From Burkholderia ambifaria AMMD (GTDB taxonomy: Bacteria; Pseudomonadota; Gammaproteobacteria; Burkholderiales; Burkholderiaceae): DNA of 64,000 nt. Made by a program: the position numbers and the translations under genes. The stretch spans positions 372,001-436,000 of the forward strand of contig NC_008390.1 in NCBI RefSeq assembly GCF_000203915.1. The letters run 5' to 3'. The notes below the pieces were generated by a model. It was given only the letters and a program-made list of their open reading frames with translations, was not told the origin of the DNA and made no database searches. Positions 19,037 through 29,280 of this stretch are shown here, piece after piece (the first letter of the stretch is position 1; every line of letters begins with the position of its first letter).

Positions 19037-19674
19037 AAACTTCGATTGCGATTGTGGATTATGGAATGGGCAACCTGCGCTCGGTCGCGCAGGCGCTCAA
19101 GAAGGCCGAACCGGCCGCCGACGTGGCGATCGTCGACACGCCGGCCGCGATTCGCGCGGCCGACCGCGTCGTGCTGCCCGGCCAGGGCGCGATGCCGGAC
19201 TGCATGCGCTGCCTCGGCGAATCGGGGCTGCAGGACGCGGTGATCGAGGCCTCGCGCACGAAGCCGCTGCTCGGCGTGTGCGTCGGCGAGCAGATGCTGT
19301 TCGACTGGAGCGCGGAAGGCGACACGAAGGGCCTGGGCCTGTTGCCCGGCAAGGTCGTGCGCTTCGAGCTCGACGGCCGGCTGCAGGACGACGGCTCGCG
19401 CTTCAAGGTGCCGCAGATGGGCTGGAACCGCGTGCGCCAGTCGCAGCCGCACCCGCTGTGGGACGGCGTGCCCGACGACGCATACTTTTACTTCGTACAC
19501 AGCTATTACGTGAGGCCGGACAACCCGGCACATACGGTCGGCGAAACGGCATACGGCGCGCCGTTTACGTCCGCGGTCGCGCGGGACAATCTCTTCGCGA
19601 CCCAATTCCACCCCGAGAAAAGCGCGGAAGTCGGGTTGCGTCTGTATCGCAACTTCGTACACTGGAAGCCGTGA
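19033..19674 (+). CDS. hisH: Imidazole glycerol phosphate synthase glutamine amidotransferase HisH
   Basis: This 213-residue class I glutaminase delivers ammonia to HisF. The nucleophile Cys83 is in GVCVGEQML; the His-Glu pair is in ATQFHPEKS. The residue after the nucleophile-elbow glycine is E, where many HisH have M. It starts within the marC-family stop. hisA follows after 163 bases. Confidence 0.97.
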   Translation: MKTSIAIVDYGMGNLRSVAQALKKAEPAADVAIVDTPAAIRAADRVVLPGQGAMPDCMRCLGESGLQDAVIEASRTKPLLGVCVGEQMLFDWSAEGDTKGLGLLPGKVVRFELDGRLQDDGSRFKVPQMGWNRVRQSQPHPLWDGVPDDAYFYFVHSYYVRPDNPAHTVGETAYGAPFTSAVARDNLFATQFHPEKSAEVGLRLYRNFVHWKP

Positions 19675-19837
19675 GCGTCGCGTGCGTGCTACAGTCGGCG
19701 GGCCGGAACGGCCTGTCGCACGATGCGCGCACACGAAAGCGCCGAAAGAGTTGTACTAAACTAGCGAGGCGGCGCGGTACCGGATCGACCGGTGCGCGCC
19801 CGATTCTTTTCTTCTTCCACGACGACACCCGATTGCT

Positions 19838-20593
19838 ATGCTGCTGATTCCGGCCATCGATCTCAAAGACGGTCAGTGTGTGCGCCTCAAACAGGGCGAT
19901 ATGGACCAGGCCACGATTTTCTCCGAGGACCCGGCGGCGATGGCCCGCAAGTGGGTCGATCTCGGCGCCCGGCGGCTGCATCTGGTCGACCTGAACGGCG
20001 CATTCGCCGGCAAGCCGAAGAACCTCGATGCGATCGAAGCGATCCTCGACGAAGTCGGCGACGAAATCCCCGTACAGCTCGGCGGCGGCATCCGCAGCCT
20101 CGAGACGGTCGAGAAGTATCTCGACGCCGGCCTGTCCTACGTGATCATCGGCACGGCGGCCGTGAAGGACCCGGGCTTCCTGCGGGATGCGTGCACCGCG
20201 TTCGCGGGCAACATCATCGTCGGCCTCGATGCGAAGGACGGCAAGGTCGCGACCGACGGCTGGAGCAAGCTGACGGGCCACGAAGTGATCGATCTCGCGC
20301 TGAAGTTCGAGGACTACGGCGTCGAATCGATCGTCTACACCGACATCGGCCGCGACGGGATGCTGCAGGGCATCAATATCGAGGCGACCGTGAAGCTCGC
20401 TCAGGCGGTCGGCATTCCGGTGATCGCCAGCGGCGGCCTGTCGAACCTCGCGGACATCGACAGCCTGTGCGAAGTGGAAGAGCACGGCGTCGAAGGCGTG
20501 ATCTGCGGCCGTGCGATCTACTCCGGCGATCTCGATTTCGCGGCCGCGCAAAAGCGCGCGGACGAACTGAACGGCGAACTCGACAACGCGTAA
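19838..20593 (+). CDS. hisA: ProFAR isomerase HisA
   Basis: This 251-residue (beta/alpha)8 barrel opens the ring of the HisI product. Catalytic Asp8 lies in [11 protein letters not shown] and the second Asp in [18 protein letters not shown] and IASGGLSN form the phosphate-binding loops. It pairs with HisF by ancient duplication. The start is ATG 19838. Confidence 0.97.
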   Translation: MLLIPAIDLKDGQCVRLKQGDMDQATIFSEDPAAMARKWVDLGARRLHLVDLNGAFAGKPKNLDAIEAILDEVGDEIPVQLGGGIRSLETVEKYLDAGLSYVIIGTAAVKDPGFLRDACTAFAGNIIVGLDAKDGKVATDGWSKLTGHEVIDLALKFEDYGVESIVYTDIGRDGMLQGINIEATVKLAQAVGIPVIASGGLSNLADIDSLCEVEEHGVEGVICGRAIYSGDLDFAAAQKRADELNGELDNA

Positions 20594-20613
20594 GCGCGGT
20601 TGTCCCGTTCGCC

Positions 20614-20662
20614 GGGGCTGCCTGCTGGCGGCCCCGACCGGAAGCCTCGCGCGAGGCTTCCG
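20614..20662 (+). repeat. Tandem hairpins between hisA and hisF
   Basis: Two hairpins lie in the 106-base gap. GGGGC pairs with GCCCC (20614-20635), and a perfect 24-base palindrome occupies 20639-20662 (arms of CGGAAGCCTCGC). No T-run follows, so these look like mRNA-processing or stability elements rather than terminators. Confidence 0.6.
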
Positions 20663-20699
20663 TAACCGGCCGTCCCATCGCGGCCTTTGGCGCAACATC

Positions 20700-21473
20700 A
20701 TGGCTCTAGCTAAACGCATCATCCCCTGCCTGGACGTGACCGCCGGGCGCGTCGTCAAGGGCGTCAATTTCGTCGAGCTGCGCGATGCCGGCGACCCCGT
20801 CGAAATCGCCCGCCGCTATGACGACCAGGGCGCCGACGAACTGACGTTCCTCGACATCACCGCGACCTCCGACCAGCGCGACCTGATCCTGCCGATCATC
20901 GAAGCCGTCGCGTCGCAGGTGTTCATTCCGCTGACCGTCGGCGGCGGCGTGCGCGCCGTCGAGGACGTGCGGCGCCTGCTGAACGCGGGCGCGGACAAGG
21001 TCAGCATGAATTCGTCGGCGGTCGCGAATCCGCAGCTCGTACGCGACGCGGCCGACAAGTACGGCTCGCAGTGCATCGTCGTCGCGATCGACGCGAAGCG
21101 CGTGTCGGCCGACGGCGAGACGCCGCGCTGGGAAGTGTTCACGCACGGCGGCCGCAAGAACACGGGCCTCGACGCGATCGAATGGGCGCGCAAGATGGCC
21201 GAGCTCGGCGCGGGCGAGATTCTGCTCACGAGCATGGATCGCGACGGCACGAAGTCGGGCTTCGACCTCGCGCTCACGCGCGGCGTGTCGGACGCGGTGC
21301 CGGTGCCGGTGATCGCGTCGGGCGGCGTCGGCTCGCTGCAGCACCTGGCCGACGGCATCAAGGACGGCCGCGCTGACGCGGTGCTGGCCGCCAGCATCTT
21401 CCACTACGGCGAGCACACGGTCGGCGAGGCGAAGCGCTTCATGTCCGATCAGGGCATTCCGGTGAGGCTGTGA
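20700..21473 (+). CDS. hisF: Imidazole glycerol phosphate synthase cyclase HisF
   Basis: This 257-residue barrel forms IGP and AICAR from PRFAR and ammonia. Asp11 is in [15 protein letters not shown] and the second acid in [12 protein letters not shown]. It partners HisH. The stop overlaps the hisI ATG by one base. Confidence 0.98.
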
Positions 21474-21889
21474 TGAATACGGAAACGAAAGCGCTGCCCG
21501 CGTGGCTCGACAAGGTCCGCTGGGACGACAACGGCCTCGTGCCGGTGATCGCGCAGGAAGCATCGACGAACGACGTGCTGATGTTCGCGTGGATGAATCG
21601 CGAAGCGCTCGCGAAGACGATCGAAACGCAGCGCGCGGTTTATTATTCGCGTTCGCGCAAGCGCCTGTGGTTCAAGGGCGAAGAGTCGGGCCACGTGCAG
21701 CACGTGCACGAGGTGCGGCTCGACTGCGACGAGGACGTCGTGCTGCTGAAGGTCGAGCAGGTGTCGGGCATCGCATGCCACACCGGCCGGCATTCGTGCT
21801 TCTTCCAGAAATTCGAAGGCACGGTGGACGGCGGCGACTGGGTCGCGGTCGATCCGGTGCTGAAAGACCCCGAACACATCTACAAATGA
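21473..21889 (+). CDS. hisI: Phosphoribosyl-AMP cyclohydrolase HisI
   Basis: This 138-residue zinc enzyme hydrolyses PR-AMP. It has [41 protein letters not shown] and the zinc cysteines in [10 protein letters not shown]. It is separate from HisE, unlike the enteric HisIE fusion. ATG 21473 is preferred to GTG 21470, because the former is one base into the hisF stop. Confidence 0.96.
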
Positions 21890-22251
21890 CGCAATCGACC
21901 GAAGACACGCTGCTGCGCCTCGCGGCCGTGATCGATAGCCGCAAGGGCGGCGACCCCGATCAATCGTACGTATCGCGCCTGTTTCACAAGGGCGACGACG
22001 CGGTGCTGAAGAAGATCGGCGAAGAGGCGACCGAAGTCGTGCTGGCCGCGAAGGACGTGCGCCAGGGCGGCGCGCCGACGGCGCTGGTCGGCGAAGTGGC
22101 CGATCTGTGGTTCCACTGCCTCGTGATGCTGTCGCATTTCGACCTGAGCCCGGCCGACGTGATCGGCGAGCTCGAGCGCCGCGAAGGGTTGTCGGGCATC
22201 GAGGAAAAGGCGCTGCGCAAGCGCCGCGAGCGCGAAGAAAACGGCGGGTGA
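21886..22251 (+). CDS. hisE: Phosphoribosyl-ATP pyrophosphatase HisE
   Basis: This 121-residue all-alpha MazG-like protein hydrolyses PR-ATP to [21 protein letters not shown] and [13 protein letters not shown] are the metal-binding helices. It overlaps hisI by 4 bases. It is the last histidine gene of the operon. Confidence 0.96.
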
Positions 22252-22322
22252 CGGCTCACGGCCTGCCGCGCCGGCAACAGTGCGGTAAGCTGTAAGAATT
22301 GTCATCTGACGGGGGTAGCATC

Positions 22323-22715
22323 ATGACCGATACGCCGAGCGAGTTTCCGACGCCGTCGCTGCCGGGCGCAGCGGACGCCGAGCGGTTGAAGGGCTTGCGC
22401 ACGCTGACGCACGTGCTGTACGGCCTCTACGCGATTCATTGGCTGACGGGCGGCGTGACCGGCATCATCGCGATCATCATCAACTACGTGAAGCGCGACG
22501 ACGTGGCCGGCACGCAGTACGCCGACCATTTCGAGTGGCAGATCCGCACGTTCTGGCGCGCGCTGATCGCCTACGTGATCGGCTTCGCGCTGATGTTCGT
22601 GGTGGTGGGATTCGTGATCATGTTTGTCACGTGGATCTGGACGCTGTACCGTATCATCAAGGGTTGGCTGTACCTGAACGACAACAAGACGCTCGATCCG
22701 CAGGCCTGGTTCTGA
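22323..22715 (+). CDS. Small membrane protein, DUF4870-like
   Basis: This 130-residue protein has two or three hydrophobic helices (about 35-62, 84-115) and the pattern LRTLTHVLYGLYA ... IINYVKRDDVAGTQYADHFEWQIRTFW, as in DUF4870/TMEM-like small membrane proteins. No function is established. ATG 22323 follows GGGGGTAGC and is preferred to the upstream in-frame start at 22299. It is 71 bases after hisE and probably cotranscribed. Confidence 0.75.
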   Translation: MTDTPSEFPTPSLPGAADAERLKGLRTLTHVLYGLYAIHWLTGGVTGIIAIIINYVKRDDVAGTQYADHFEWQIRTFWRALIAYVIGFALMFVVVGFVIMFVTWIWTLYRIIKGWLYLNDNKTLDPQAWF

Positions 22716-22745
22716 CCCGCGCGCGGGGCGTTTCGCAGGAGCAAC

Positions 22746-23111
22746 ATGAGTCACGATCCGAATTGCCTGTTCTGCAAGATCGCGGCGGGCGAGATCCCGA
22801 GCGAGAAGGTGCACGAGGACGACGAATTCGTCGCGTTTCGCGACATCCGCCCGGCGGCCGAGACGCACGTGCTGGTGATTCCGCGCCGGCACCTGCCGAC
22901 GCTGTCGGCGGCGAGCGAAGCCGATGCGCCGATGCTCGGCCGGCTGATGCTGCTCGTCGCGCGTCTGGCCGACCAGCTCGGGGTGGCCTACACGGGCGGC
23001 GAAACCGGTTTTCGCACGGTGATCAACACGGGCCCCGGCGGCGGGCAGGAGGTCTACCACCTGCACGCGCATATCCTGGCCGGTCCGCGCCCGTGGCTGC
23101 GGATGGGTTGA
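22746..23111 (+). CDS. HIT family (HinT-like) purine nucleoside phosphoramidase
   Basis: This 121-residue histidine-triad protein ends with the active site YHLHAHILAG (H105, H107, H109). N-terminal CLFCKIAAGEIPSE is typical of HinT. Members cleave AMP-lysine or AMP-NH2. It is often found next to hisIE and tat genes in beta-proteobacteria, as here. ATG 22746 follows CAGGAGCAAC. Confidence 0.93.
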   Translation: MSHDPNCLFCKIAAGEIPSEKVHEDDEFVAFRDIRPAAETHVLVIPRRHLPTLSAASEADAPMLGRLMLLVARLADQLGVAYTGGETGFRTVINTGPGGGQEVYHLHAHILAGPRPWLRMG

Positions 23112-23204
23112 CGTAGCGGGGCGTTTCCCCGCATCGATAGTCGAAGCCGGCGTGCCGCCGGCGATTTGCGCCGCCACGCGGCATGGTTGAGGAGAGGTTT
23201 CATC

Positions 23205-23435
23205 ATGGGTGGATTGAGCATTTGGCACTGGCTGATCGTGCTGCTGATCGTCGCGCTGGTTTTCGGTACGAAGAAGCTGCGCAACATCGGCAACGACCTC
23301 GGCAGCGCCGTGAAGGGCTTCAAGGACGGCATGAAGGAAGGCGAGACGCCGGCGGATGCACAGCAGCTGCCGCGCACGGGCACGGTCGACGTCAACGCGA
23401 AGGAAACGACGCGTTCCGACTCGAACAAGGCGTAA
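23205..23435 (+). CDS. tatA: Sec-independent translocase subunit TatA
   Basis: This 76-residue protein has one N-terminal helix ([21 protein letters not shown]), then the amphipathic helix with [21 protein letters not shown], and a polar tail. The pattern fits TatA/E; it forms the size-variable pore of the twin-arginine system. Start ATG 23205 follows GGAGAGG; the frame is open further upstream. Confidence 0.95.
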   Translation: MGGLSIWHWLIVLLIVALVFGTKKLRNIGNDLGSAVKGFKDGMKEGETPADAQQLPRTGTVDVNAKETTRSDSNKA

Positions 23436-23461
23436 CGCCGGCAAGCTGACAGGCATACGCG

Positions 23462-23992
23462 ATGCTGGATCTCGGTCTTTCGAAGATGGCGCTGATCGGC
23501 GTCGTCGCGCTCGTGGTGCTCGGCCCCGAGCGCCTGCCGCGCGTCGCCCGTACGGCCGGCGCATTGTTTGGCCGCGCGCAGCGGTACATCAACGACGTGA
23601 AGTCCGAGGTCTCGCGCGAAATCGAACTCGACGCGCTGCGGACGATGAAGACCGATTTCGAGTCGGCCGCGCGCAATGTCGAGACAACGATTCACGACAA
23701 CCTGCGCGAGCACGAGAAGGAACTGAACGACACGTGGCATTCCGCGGTCGGCGGTCTTAACGAAGGCTCGGTCGATGCCGGCACGTACGGCTCCGACACC
23801 CCCGCGGCGCCGTCGTGGCGCGGCAGTACGGCCGCGCTTGCGCGCAAGCGTCGCAACTGGCGTGTGAAGCAGGCGGCGATGCCTGTCTGGTACAAGCGCG
23901 CGACGACCCGCCGCACGCACGTGCAGTCGGGCGCCGCGCGTGTCGCGCGCCACCAGCCGGCCAGCCTGCGCCGGCCGACGCGCTTTCTCTGA
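23462..23992 (+). CDS. tatB: Sec-independent translocase subunit TatB
   Basis: This 176-residue protein has an N-terminal helix with LGLSKMALIGVVALVVLGPERLPRV (family signature GPERLP), an amphipathic region and a long basic C-terminus. TatB with TatC forms the receptor for twin-arginine signal peptides. It lies 26 bases after tatA. Confidence 0.95.
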   Translation: MLDLGLSKMALIGVVALVVLGPERLPRVARTAGALFGRAQRYINDVKSEVSREIELDALRTMKTDFESAARNVETTIHDNLREHEKELNDTWHSAVGGLNEGSVDAGTYGSDTPAAPSWRGSTAALARKRRNWRVKQAAMPVWYKRATTRRTHVQSGAARVARHQPASLRRPTRFL

Positions 23993-24033
23993 GTCGAGCG
24001 CATGCTCGCTCGTCAATCCTACCGAGGGCCGGT

Positions 24034-24819
24034 GTGAGCGACCCCCAGCAGAACCCGGGCGACGCCCCGGAAGAAACCTTCATTTCCCATCTCGTCGAGC
24101 TTCGCGATCGCATCATTCGCGCGGGGCTGGCCGTGATCGTCGTGTTCCTCGGGCTCGTGTACTGGGCGCCCGACATCTTCCGGCTGCTCGCGCGGCCGCT
24201 GATGGAAAACCTGCCGAAGGGCGGCAGGATGATCGTGACCGACGTCACCGGCTCGTTCTTCGTGCCGATGAAGGTCACGATGCTCGTCGCGCTGGTGATC
24301 GCGTTGCCGATCGTGCTGTACCAGATCTGGGCGTTCGTCGCGCCGGGCCTGTACCAGCATGAGAAGAAGCTCGTCATGCCGCTCGTCGGCAGCAGCTACT
24401 TCCTGTTCCTGTGCGGGATGGCGTTCGCGTACTTCCTCGTGTTCCCGACGATCTTCCGCGTGATGGCGCACTACAACGCGCCGCTCGGCGCGGAGATGTC
24501 GACCGACATCGACAACTACCTGAGCTTCGTGCTCGGGATGTTCATCGCATTCGGGGTCACGTTCGAGGTGCCGATCATCGTCGTGCTGCTCGTGCGGATG
24601 GGCGTGCTGACGCTGAAGAAGCTGAAGGAGATGCGGCCGTACGTGATCGTCGGCGCGTTTGTCGTCGCGGCAGTCGTCACGCCGCCGGACGTGTTCTCGC
24701 AGCTGATGCTCGCGCTGCCGCTCATCGTGCTGTTCGAGGTCGGGCTGCTGGCCGCGCGGTTCTTCGTGCCGAAGCCGACGACGGAAGAACCCGAGCCGGA
24801 GAACGGCGCCGCCAGTTGA
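24034..24819 (+). CDS. tatC: Sec-independent translocase subunit TatC
   Basis: This 261-residue membrane protein has six helices and the family motifs FISHLVELRDRIIRA near the N-terminus and FVAPGLYQHEKK. TatC recognises the RR signal. GTG 24034 is the likely start, as it lies next to the domain. The frame is open about 70 codons further upstream, but that stretch overlaps tatB in another frame. The Rieske protein encoded nearby (petA) is a likely client. Confidence 0.95.
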   Translation: MSDPQQNPGDAPEETFISHLVELRDRIIRAGLAVIVVFLGLVYWAPDIFRLLARPLMENLPKGGRMIVTDVTGSFFVPMKVTMLVALVIALPIVLYQIWAFVAPGLYQHEKKLVMPLVGSSYFLFLCGMAFAYFLVFPTIFRVMAHYNAPLGAEMSTDIDNYLSFVLGMFIAFGVTFEVPIIVVLLVRMGVLTLKKLKEMRPYVIVGAFVVAAVVTPPDVFSQLMLALPLIVLFEVGLLAARFFVPKPTTEEPEPENGAAS

Positions 24820-24975
24820 GCAGGAAAGGGTGCGCGGTGGCCGGCATGCTGGCTGCCGTCGCAAGCAACATCGCAGCCGGCGAGCGGCGGGAAGGGCAGG
24901 TGGTGAGGGCGGGATCACGGCTTCACCGCGACGAAAGCGTTTCGTTGCAAAGCGGAAGGGCCGCGAATTGAGTCG

Positions 24976-25018
24976 ACCCCCAAGCGTTGGATATCATTCC
25001 AGCCCTTGGGGGTTTTTC
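24976..25018 (+). terminator. Rho-independent terminator after tatC
   Basis: ACCCCCAAG pairs with CTTGGGGGT around a loop with its own small stem (TGGA/TCCA), followed by TTTTTCG. It ends the plus-strand run from the his/tat genes before the minus-strand protease gene. The remaining bases from tatC to here hold no convincing gene. Confidence 0.8.
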
Positions 25019-25064
25019 GTTTCCGGCTGCTGCGTGCAAGCGGCGCAGACGCGCCGCCCGGATG

Positions 25065-26270
25065 TCACTCGCTGTCGCTGTCCTGTTCGTCGAGCGCCTG
25101 CTTCGGCGGCGGCGGGCGCTTGCCGATCACGACGTTCACGTCGAATTCCTTGCCCTTGCGCACGACGTGCACCTTGGTCGACGTGCCCGGCTTGATCTGC
25201 GCGACGGTGTTCAGCAGCTTTGTGGTGTCGGTGATTTCGTCGCCGTTCACGCTCACGAGGATGTCGCCCGGCTTGATGCCGGCCTTGTCTGCCGGACCGC
25301 CCTGCAGCACGCCCGCGACGATCGCGCCCGTCTTCTGCTGGAGCCCGAACGACTCGGCGATTTCCGGCGTGACGTCCTGCGGCTCGACGCCGATCCAGCC
25401 GCGCGTGACCGAGCCGGTCGTGATGATGCTTTCGAGCACGGTGCGCGCGGTCGACACAGGGATCGCGAAGCCGATGCCGAGCGAGCCGCCCGAGCGCGAA
25501 TAGATCGCCGTGTTGATGCCGAGCAGGTTGCCGTTCACGTCGACCAGCGCGCCGCCCGAGTTGCCGGGGTTGATCGGCGCATCGGTCTGGATGAAGTTCT
25601 CGAAGGTGTTGATGCCGAGGTGATTGCGGCCGAGCGCGCTGATGATCCCCATCGTGACCGTCTGGCCGACGCCGAACGGGTTGCCGATCGCGAGGACGAC
25701 GTCGCCGACCCGCGACTGGTCGGAACGGCCGAGCGTGATCGTCGGCAGGTTCGTCATGTTGATCTTCAGGACGGCGAGATCGGTCTCGGGGTCGCTGCCG
25801 ATCACCTTCGCGGTGGCCGTGCGGCCGTCGGCGAGCGCGACTTCGATCTGGTCGGCGCCGTCCACGACGTGCTGGTTCGTTAGAATGTAACCTTCAGGGC
25901 TCACGATGACGCCGGAGCCGAGGTTGGCGGCCGGTTCGTCCTGCTGCTTGCGTGCGTTGCGGTCGCCGAAGAAATAGCGGAACAGCGGATCCTTCGCCCG
26001 CGGATCGGGCGGCAGCGAGCCGTCCTTGCTGGAGAATACGTTGACGACGGCGGGCATCGCCTTTTGCGCGGCTTCCGCGTACGACGTGGTCGCCGGCGCT
26101 CCGCCGATGCCCGGCGCTACTTCCCGCAACGCAACGATCGGCGTGGCGAGCTGCTTGCCGAGCTGTCCTTGCCGTTGCAGCCATTGCGGCTTGAGCGTCA
26201 CGACGATGAACATCAGCGCGAGCAGTACGGTCACCGCCTGCGCGAAGAACAGCCAGAAGCGTCTAAGCAT
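25065..26270 (-). CDS. Membrane-anchored HtrA/Deg serine protease
   Basis: This 401-residue S1C protease has an N-terminal hydrophobic anchor (residues 5-26) with no cleavage site. The trypsin-like domain has the triad H134 ([10 protein letters not shown]), D164 ([10 protein letters not shown]) and S238 (NPGNSGG). One PDZ domain covers about 285-375, with [27 protein letters not shown]. One PDZ plus an anchor fits DegS/DegQ-like envelope stress proteases such as MucD or AlgW. The acidic, Ser-rich tail is short. Its start is 21 bases from the divergent NIF3 gene, so promoters must lie inside coding sequence. Confidence 0.92.
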   Translation of the reverse strand: MLRRFWLFFAQAVTVLLALMFIVVTLKPQWLQRQGQLGKQLATPIVALREVAPGIGGAPATTSYAEAAQKAMPAVVNVFSSKDGSLPPDPRAKDPLFRYFFGDRNARKQQDEPAANLGSGVIVSPEGYILTNQHVVDGADQIEVALADGRTATAKVIGSDPETDLAVLKINMTNLPTITLGRSDQSRVGDVVLAIGNPFGVGQTVTMGIISALGRNHLGINTFENFIQTDAPINPGNSGGALVDVNGNLLGINTAIYSRSGGSLGIGFAIPVSTARTVLESIITTGSVTRGWIGVEPQDVTPEIAESFGLQQKTGAIVAGVLQGGPADKAGIKPGDILVSVNGDEITDTTKLLNTVAQIKPGTSTKVHVVRKGKEFDVNVVIGKRPPPPKQALDEQDSDSE

Positions 26271-26291
26271 CTGAATGGATTAGAGGTTTAT

Positions 26292-27038
26292 ATGGATCGG
26301 ATCGAACTTGAATTGTACTTGAACAATACCCTTGAAACCGCGCGCTTCAAGGACTATTGCCCGAACGGCCTCCAGGTCGAGGGGCGCCGCAAGATCGAGA
26401 AGATCGCCACCGGCGTGACGGCGTCGGTCGCGTTCCTCGAAGCCGCGCTCGAATGGGGGGCGGATGCGGTGCTCGTTCATCACGGTTATTTCTGGCGCAA
26501 CGAGGCGCCGCAGATCACGGGCCGCAAGTATCAGCGCCTGAAGCTGCTGCTCGCGAACGACCTGAACCTGTTCGCGTTCCATCTGCCGCTCGACGCGCAC
26601 CCCGAGCTCGGCAACAACGCGCAGCTCGGCCAGAAGCTCGGGCTGATCGGCGATCAGCGTTTCGGCGACGGCGACCTCGGCTGGATGGCGACGCTGCCGA
26701 TGCCCGTCACGCTCGAGCACTTCGTCGCGAAGGTTGAGCGCACGCTCGGCCGCACGCCGCTCGTGCTCGGCGATGCGGACATGCAACTGCGCCGCATCGC
26801 GTGGTGCACCGGCGCCGCGCAAAGTTATTTCGATGCCGCGATCGATGCCGGCGCCGACGTGTTCCTGACCGGCGAGGTATCGGAATCCGTCACGCACGCG
26901 GCCGCGGAGAGCGGCGTTGCGTTCGTTGCGGCAGGGCACCATGCCACCGAACGCTACGGAATCCAGGCGCTGGGACGCCACTTGTCCGAAGAATTCGATA
27001 TCGAACACCTTTTTATCGATATTCATAATCCGGTCTGA
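26292..27038 (+). CDS. NIF3-like dinuclear metal centre protein (YbgI family)
   Basis: This 248-residue protein has the NIF3 metal ligands [15 protein letters not shown] and, near the C-terminus, [11 protein letters not shown]. The fold binds two metals; proposed roles include GTP cyclohydrolase-like activity, but none is firmly established. Start ATG 26292 follows AGAGG. It is divergent from the protease gene and 218 bases ahead of petA. Confidence 0.9.
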   Translation: MDRIELELYLNNTLETARFKDYCPNGLQVEGRRKIEKIATGVTASVAFLEAALEWGADAVLVHHGYFWRNEAPQITGRKYQRLKLLLANDLNLFAFHLPLDAHPELGNNAQLGQKLGLIGDQRFGDGDLGWMATLPMPVTLEHFVAKVERTLGRTPLVLGDADMQLRRIAWCTGAAQSYFDAAIDAGADVFLTGEVSESVTHAAAESGVAFVAAGHHATERYGIQALGRHLSEEFDIEHLFIDIHNPV

Positions 27039-27256
27039 ACGACAGATTTGCGGCACCGCATCGAAATTTCACAATGTAGCAAGTGCTTAAAAGTGGAATG
27101 ATTTAATTGCTCAGATAGTGCGGGAAAACCCTTAACTATCAATCACTTCGAAGGGATTTTCATCTCCGGGCCTTGTAAATGACGACTCCATTCGAGCAAA
27201 CTAGCGGCGGAATGGAAAGTCGTGACGGAAAATCCAACTCAGAAGTGGGGCGTGTG

Positions 27257-27877
27257 ATGCGAGACAAGGAAGAGAAACGCGTCGACAGCGGCCGCCGTAC
27301 CTGGCTGATTGCGACATCCGTAGCAGGTGGCGTGGGAGGTGTCGCCACCGTTGTACCTTTCGCGGCGTCGCTTGCGCCGTCCGCGAGAGCGAAAGCGGCC
27401 GGTGCGCCGGTCGAGGTCGACATCAGCAGCCTGAAGCCGGGCGAAATGGTCACCGTGCCGTGGCGCGGCAAGCCCGTCTGGATCCTGAATCGCACTGATT
27501 CGATGCTGGCCGATGTGGTCAAGGCCGATAAGGAAGTGGCCGATCCGACCACGAAATCTCCGTATTCGATGCCGTTGCCCGCGTATTGCGCGAACGAATA
27601 TCGCGCGCGGACCGATCGCAAGAACATTCTCGTCGTGATGGCCGTCTGTACGCACCTCGGCTGCACGCCTAGCCAACGCTTCACGCCGGGTCCGCAGCCG
27701 AACCTGCCGGACGACTGGCCGGGCGGTTTCCTGTGCCCGTGCCACGGTTCGACCTACGACCTCGCCGGTCGCGTGTTCAAGAACAAGCCGGCGCCTCAGA
27801 ATCTCGACATCCCGCCCTACATGTTCACGTCGGCGACGACCCTCGTGATCGGCAAGGACGAGAAAGGAGAAGCGTGA
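27257..27877 (+). CDS. petA: Rieske iron-sulfur subunit of cytochrome bc1
   Basis: This 206-residue protein has an N-terminal twin-arginine signal/anchor (SGRRTWLIATS, Arg13-14, then a Gly/Val/Ala helix) and a Rieske domain with CTHLGC (C131, H133, C136) and CPCHGS (C160, H163). It shuttles electrons from ubiquinol to cytochrome c1. ATG 27257 gives the usual length; in-frame ATGs at 27179 and 27212 would add 26 or 15 residues before the signal. The tatABC genes 3 kb upstream supply its export route. I see no confident promoter in the AT-richer 218-base leader. Confidence 0.95.
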   Translation: MRDKEEKRVDSGRRTWLIATSVAGGVGGVATVVPFAASLAPSARAKAAGAPVEVDISSLKPGEMVTVPWRGKPVWILNRTDSMLADVVKADKEVADPTTKSPYSMPLPAYCANEYRARTDRKNILVVMAVCTHLGCTPSQRFTPGPQPNLPDDWPGGFLCPCHGSTYDLAGRVFKNKPAPQNLDIPPYMFTSATTLVIGKDEKGEA

Positions 27878-29259
27878 TGGCCGTCGACAACAAGGAAGTC
27901 TCCACCACAGGTCTCACCGGCTGGATCGACCAGCGCTTCCCGCTCACGTCCACCTGGAAGAAGCACGTTTCCGAGTACTACGCGCCGAAGAACTTCAACT
28001 TCTGGTACTTCTTCGGCTCCCTCGCGCTACTGGTGCTCGTCAACCAGATCGTCACGGGCATCTTCCTGACGATGAACTACAAGCCCGACTCGACGCTCGC
28101 GTTCGCGTCGGTCGAATACATCATGCGCGAGGTGCCGTGGGGCTGGCTGATCCGCTACATGCACTCGACCGGCGCGTCGATGTTCTTCGTCGTCGTGTAC
28201 CTGCACATGTTCCGCGGGCTGATGTACGGGTCGTATCGGAAGCCGCGCGAGCTCGTGTGGATCTTCGGCTGCGCGATCTTCCTGTGCCTGATGGCCGAGG
28301 CGTTCTTCGGCTACCTGCTGCCGTGGGGCCAGATGTCGTTCTGGGGCGCGCAGGTGATCGTGAACCTGTTCTCGGCGATTCCATTTGTTGGCCCGGACCT
28401 GTCGCTGTGGATCCGCGGCGACTATGTGGTGTCCGACGTCACGCTGAACCGCTTCTTCGCGTTCCACGTGATCGCGATTCCGCTCGTTCTGGTCGGCCTC
28501 GTGATCGCGCACCTCGTGGCGCTGCACGAAGTGGGATCGAATAACCCGGACGGCATCGAGATCAAGGCGAAGAAGGACGCGAACGGTATTCCGCTCGACG
28601 GCATCCCGTTCCATCCGTACTACTCGGTGCACGATTTCTTCGGGGTCTGCGTGTTCCTGATGGTGTTCGCGCTGATCGTGTTCTTCTCGCCGGAAATGGG
28701 CGGCTACTTCCTCGAGTCGAACAACTTCGTGCCGGCGAACCCGCTGCAGACGCCGCCGGAAATCGCGCCGGTCTGGTATTTCACCGCGTTCTACGCGATG
28801 CTGCGCGCGACGACCGACCCGTTCAAGATCGTGCTGATGATCGTGATCGCGCTGCTCGGCGTGCTCGCCCTGGTCCGCGCGCGCGGCAAGTGGAAGATCG
28901 GCCTGCCGGTGCTGGCCGCGGCGATCGTCGTGTTCATGTTCCTGACGGAGTCGAAGTTCTGGGGCGTCGTCGTGATGGGCTCGGCGGTGATCACGCTGTT
29001 CTTCCTGCCGTGGCTCGACCGCAGCCCGGTGAAGTCGATCCGGTACCGGCCGTTCTTCCACAAGGTGTTCCTCGGGATCTTCGTCGTGGCGTTCCTGACC
29101 CTAGCGTTCCTCGGCACACGGCCGCCATCGCCGGTCGCGACGCTGATTGCGCAGGGCTGTGCGCTGATCTACTTCGCGTTCTTCCTCGGCATGCCCGTCT
29201 GGACGCCGCTTGGCACGTTCAAGCAGCCGCCGGAGCGGGTGCGCTTCAAGCCCCATTAA
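27877..29259 (+). CDS. petB: Cytochrome b of the bc1 complex
   Basis: This 460-residue polytopic protein has the haem-ligand helices (RYMHSTGASMFFVVVYLHMFRG region and RFFAFHVIAIPLVLVGLVIAHLVALHE) and the Qo-site motif PPEIAPVWYF. It is one fused cytochrome b/subunit IV, as in bacterial bc1 complexes, with a longer C-terminal part of extra helices. ATG 27877 overlaps the petA stop by one base. Confidence 0.97.
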   Translation: MAVDNKEVSTTGLTGWIDQRFPLTSTWKKHVSEYYAPKNFNFWYFFGSLALLVLVNQIVTGIFLTMNYKPDSTLAFASVEYIMREVPWGWLIRYMHSTGASMFFVVVYLHMFRGLMYGSYRKPRELVWIFGCAIFLCLMAEAFFGYLLPWGQMSFWGAQVIVNLFSAIPFVGPDLSLWIRGDYVVSDVTLNRFFAFHVIAIPLVLVGLVIAHLVALHEVGSNNPDGIEIKAKKDANGIPLDGIPFHPYYSVHDFFGVCVFLMVFALIVFFSPEMGGYFLESNNFVPANPLQTPPEIAPVWYFTAFYAMLRATTDPFKIVLMIVIALLGVLALVRARGKWKIGLPVLAAAIVVFMFLTESKFWGVVVMGSAVITLFFLPWLDRSPVKSIRYRPFFHKVFLGIFVVAFLTLAFLGTRPPSPVATLIAQGCALIYFAFFLGMPVWTPLGTFKQPPERVRFKPH

Positions 29260-29280
29260 TGTGAGCGAGGAGAGAACGAC

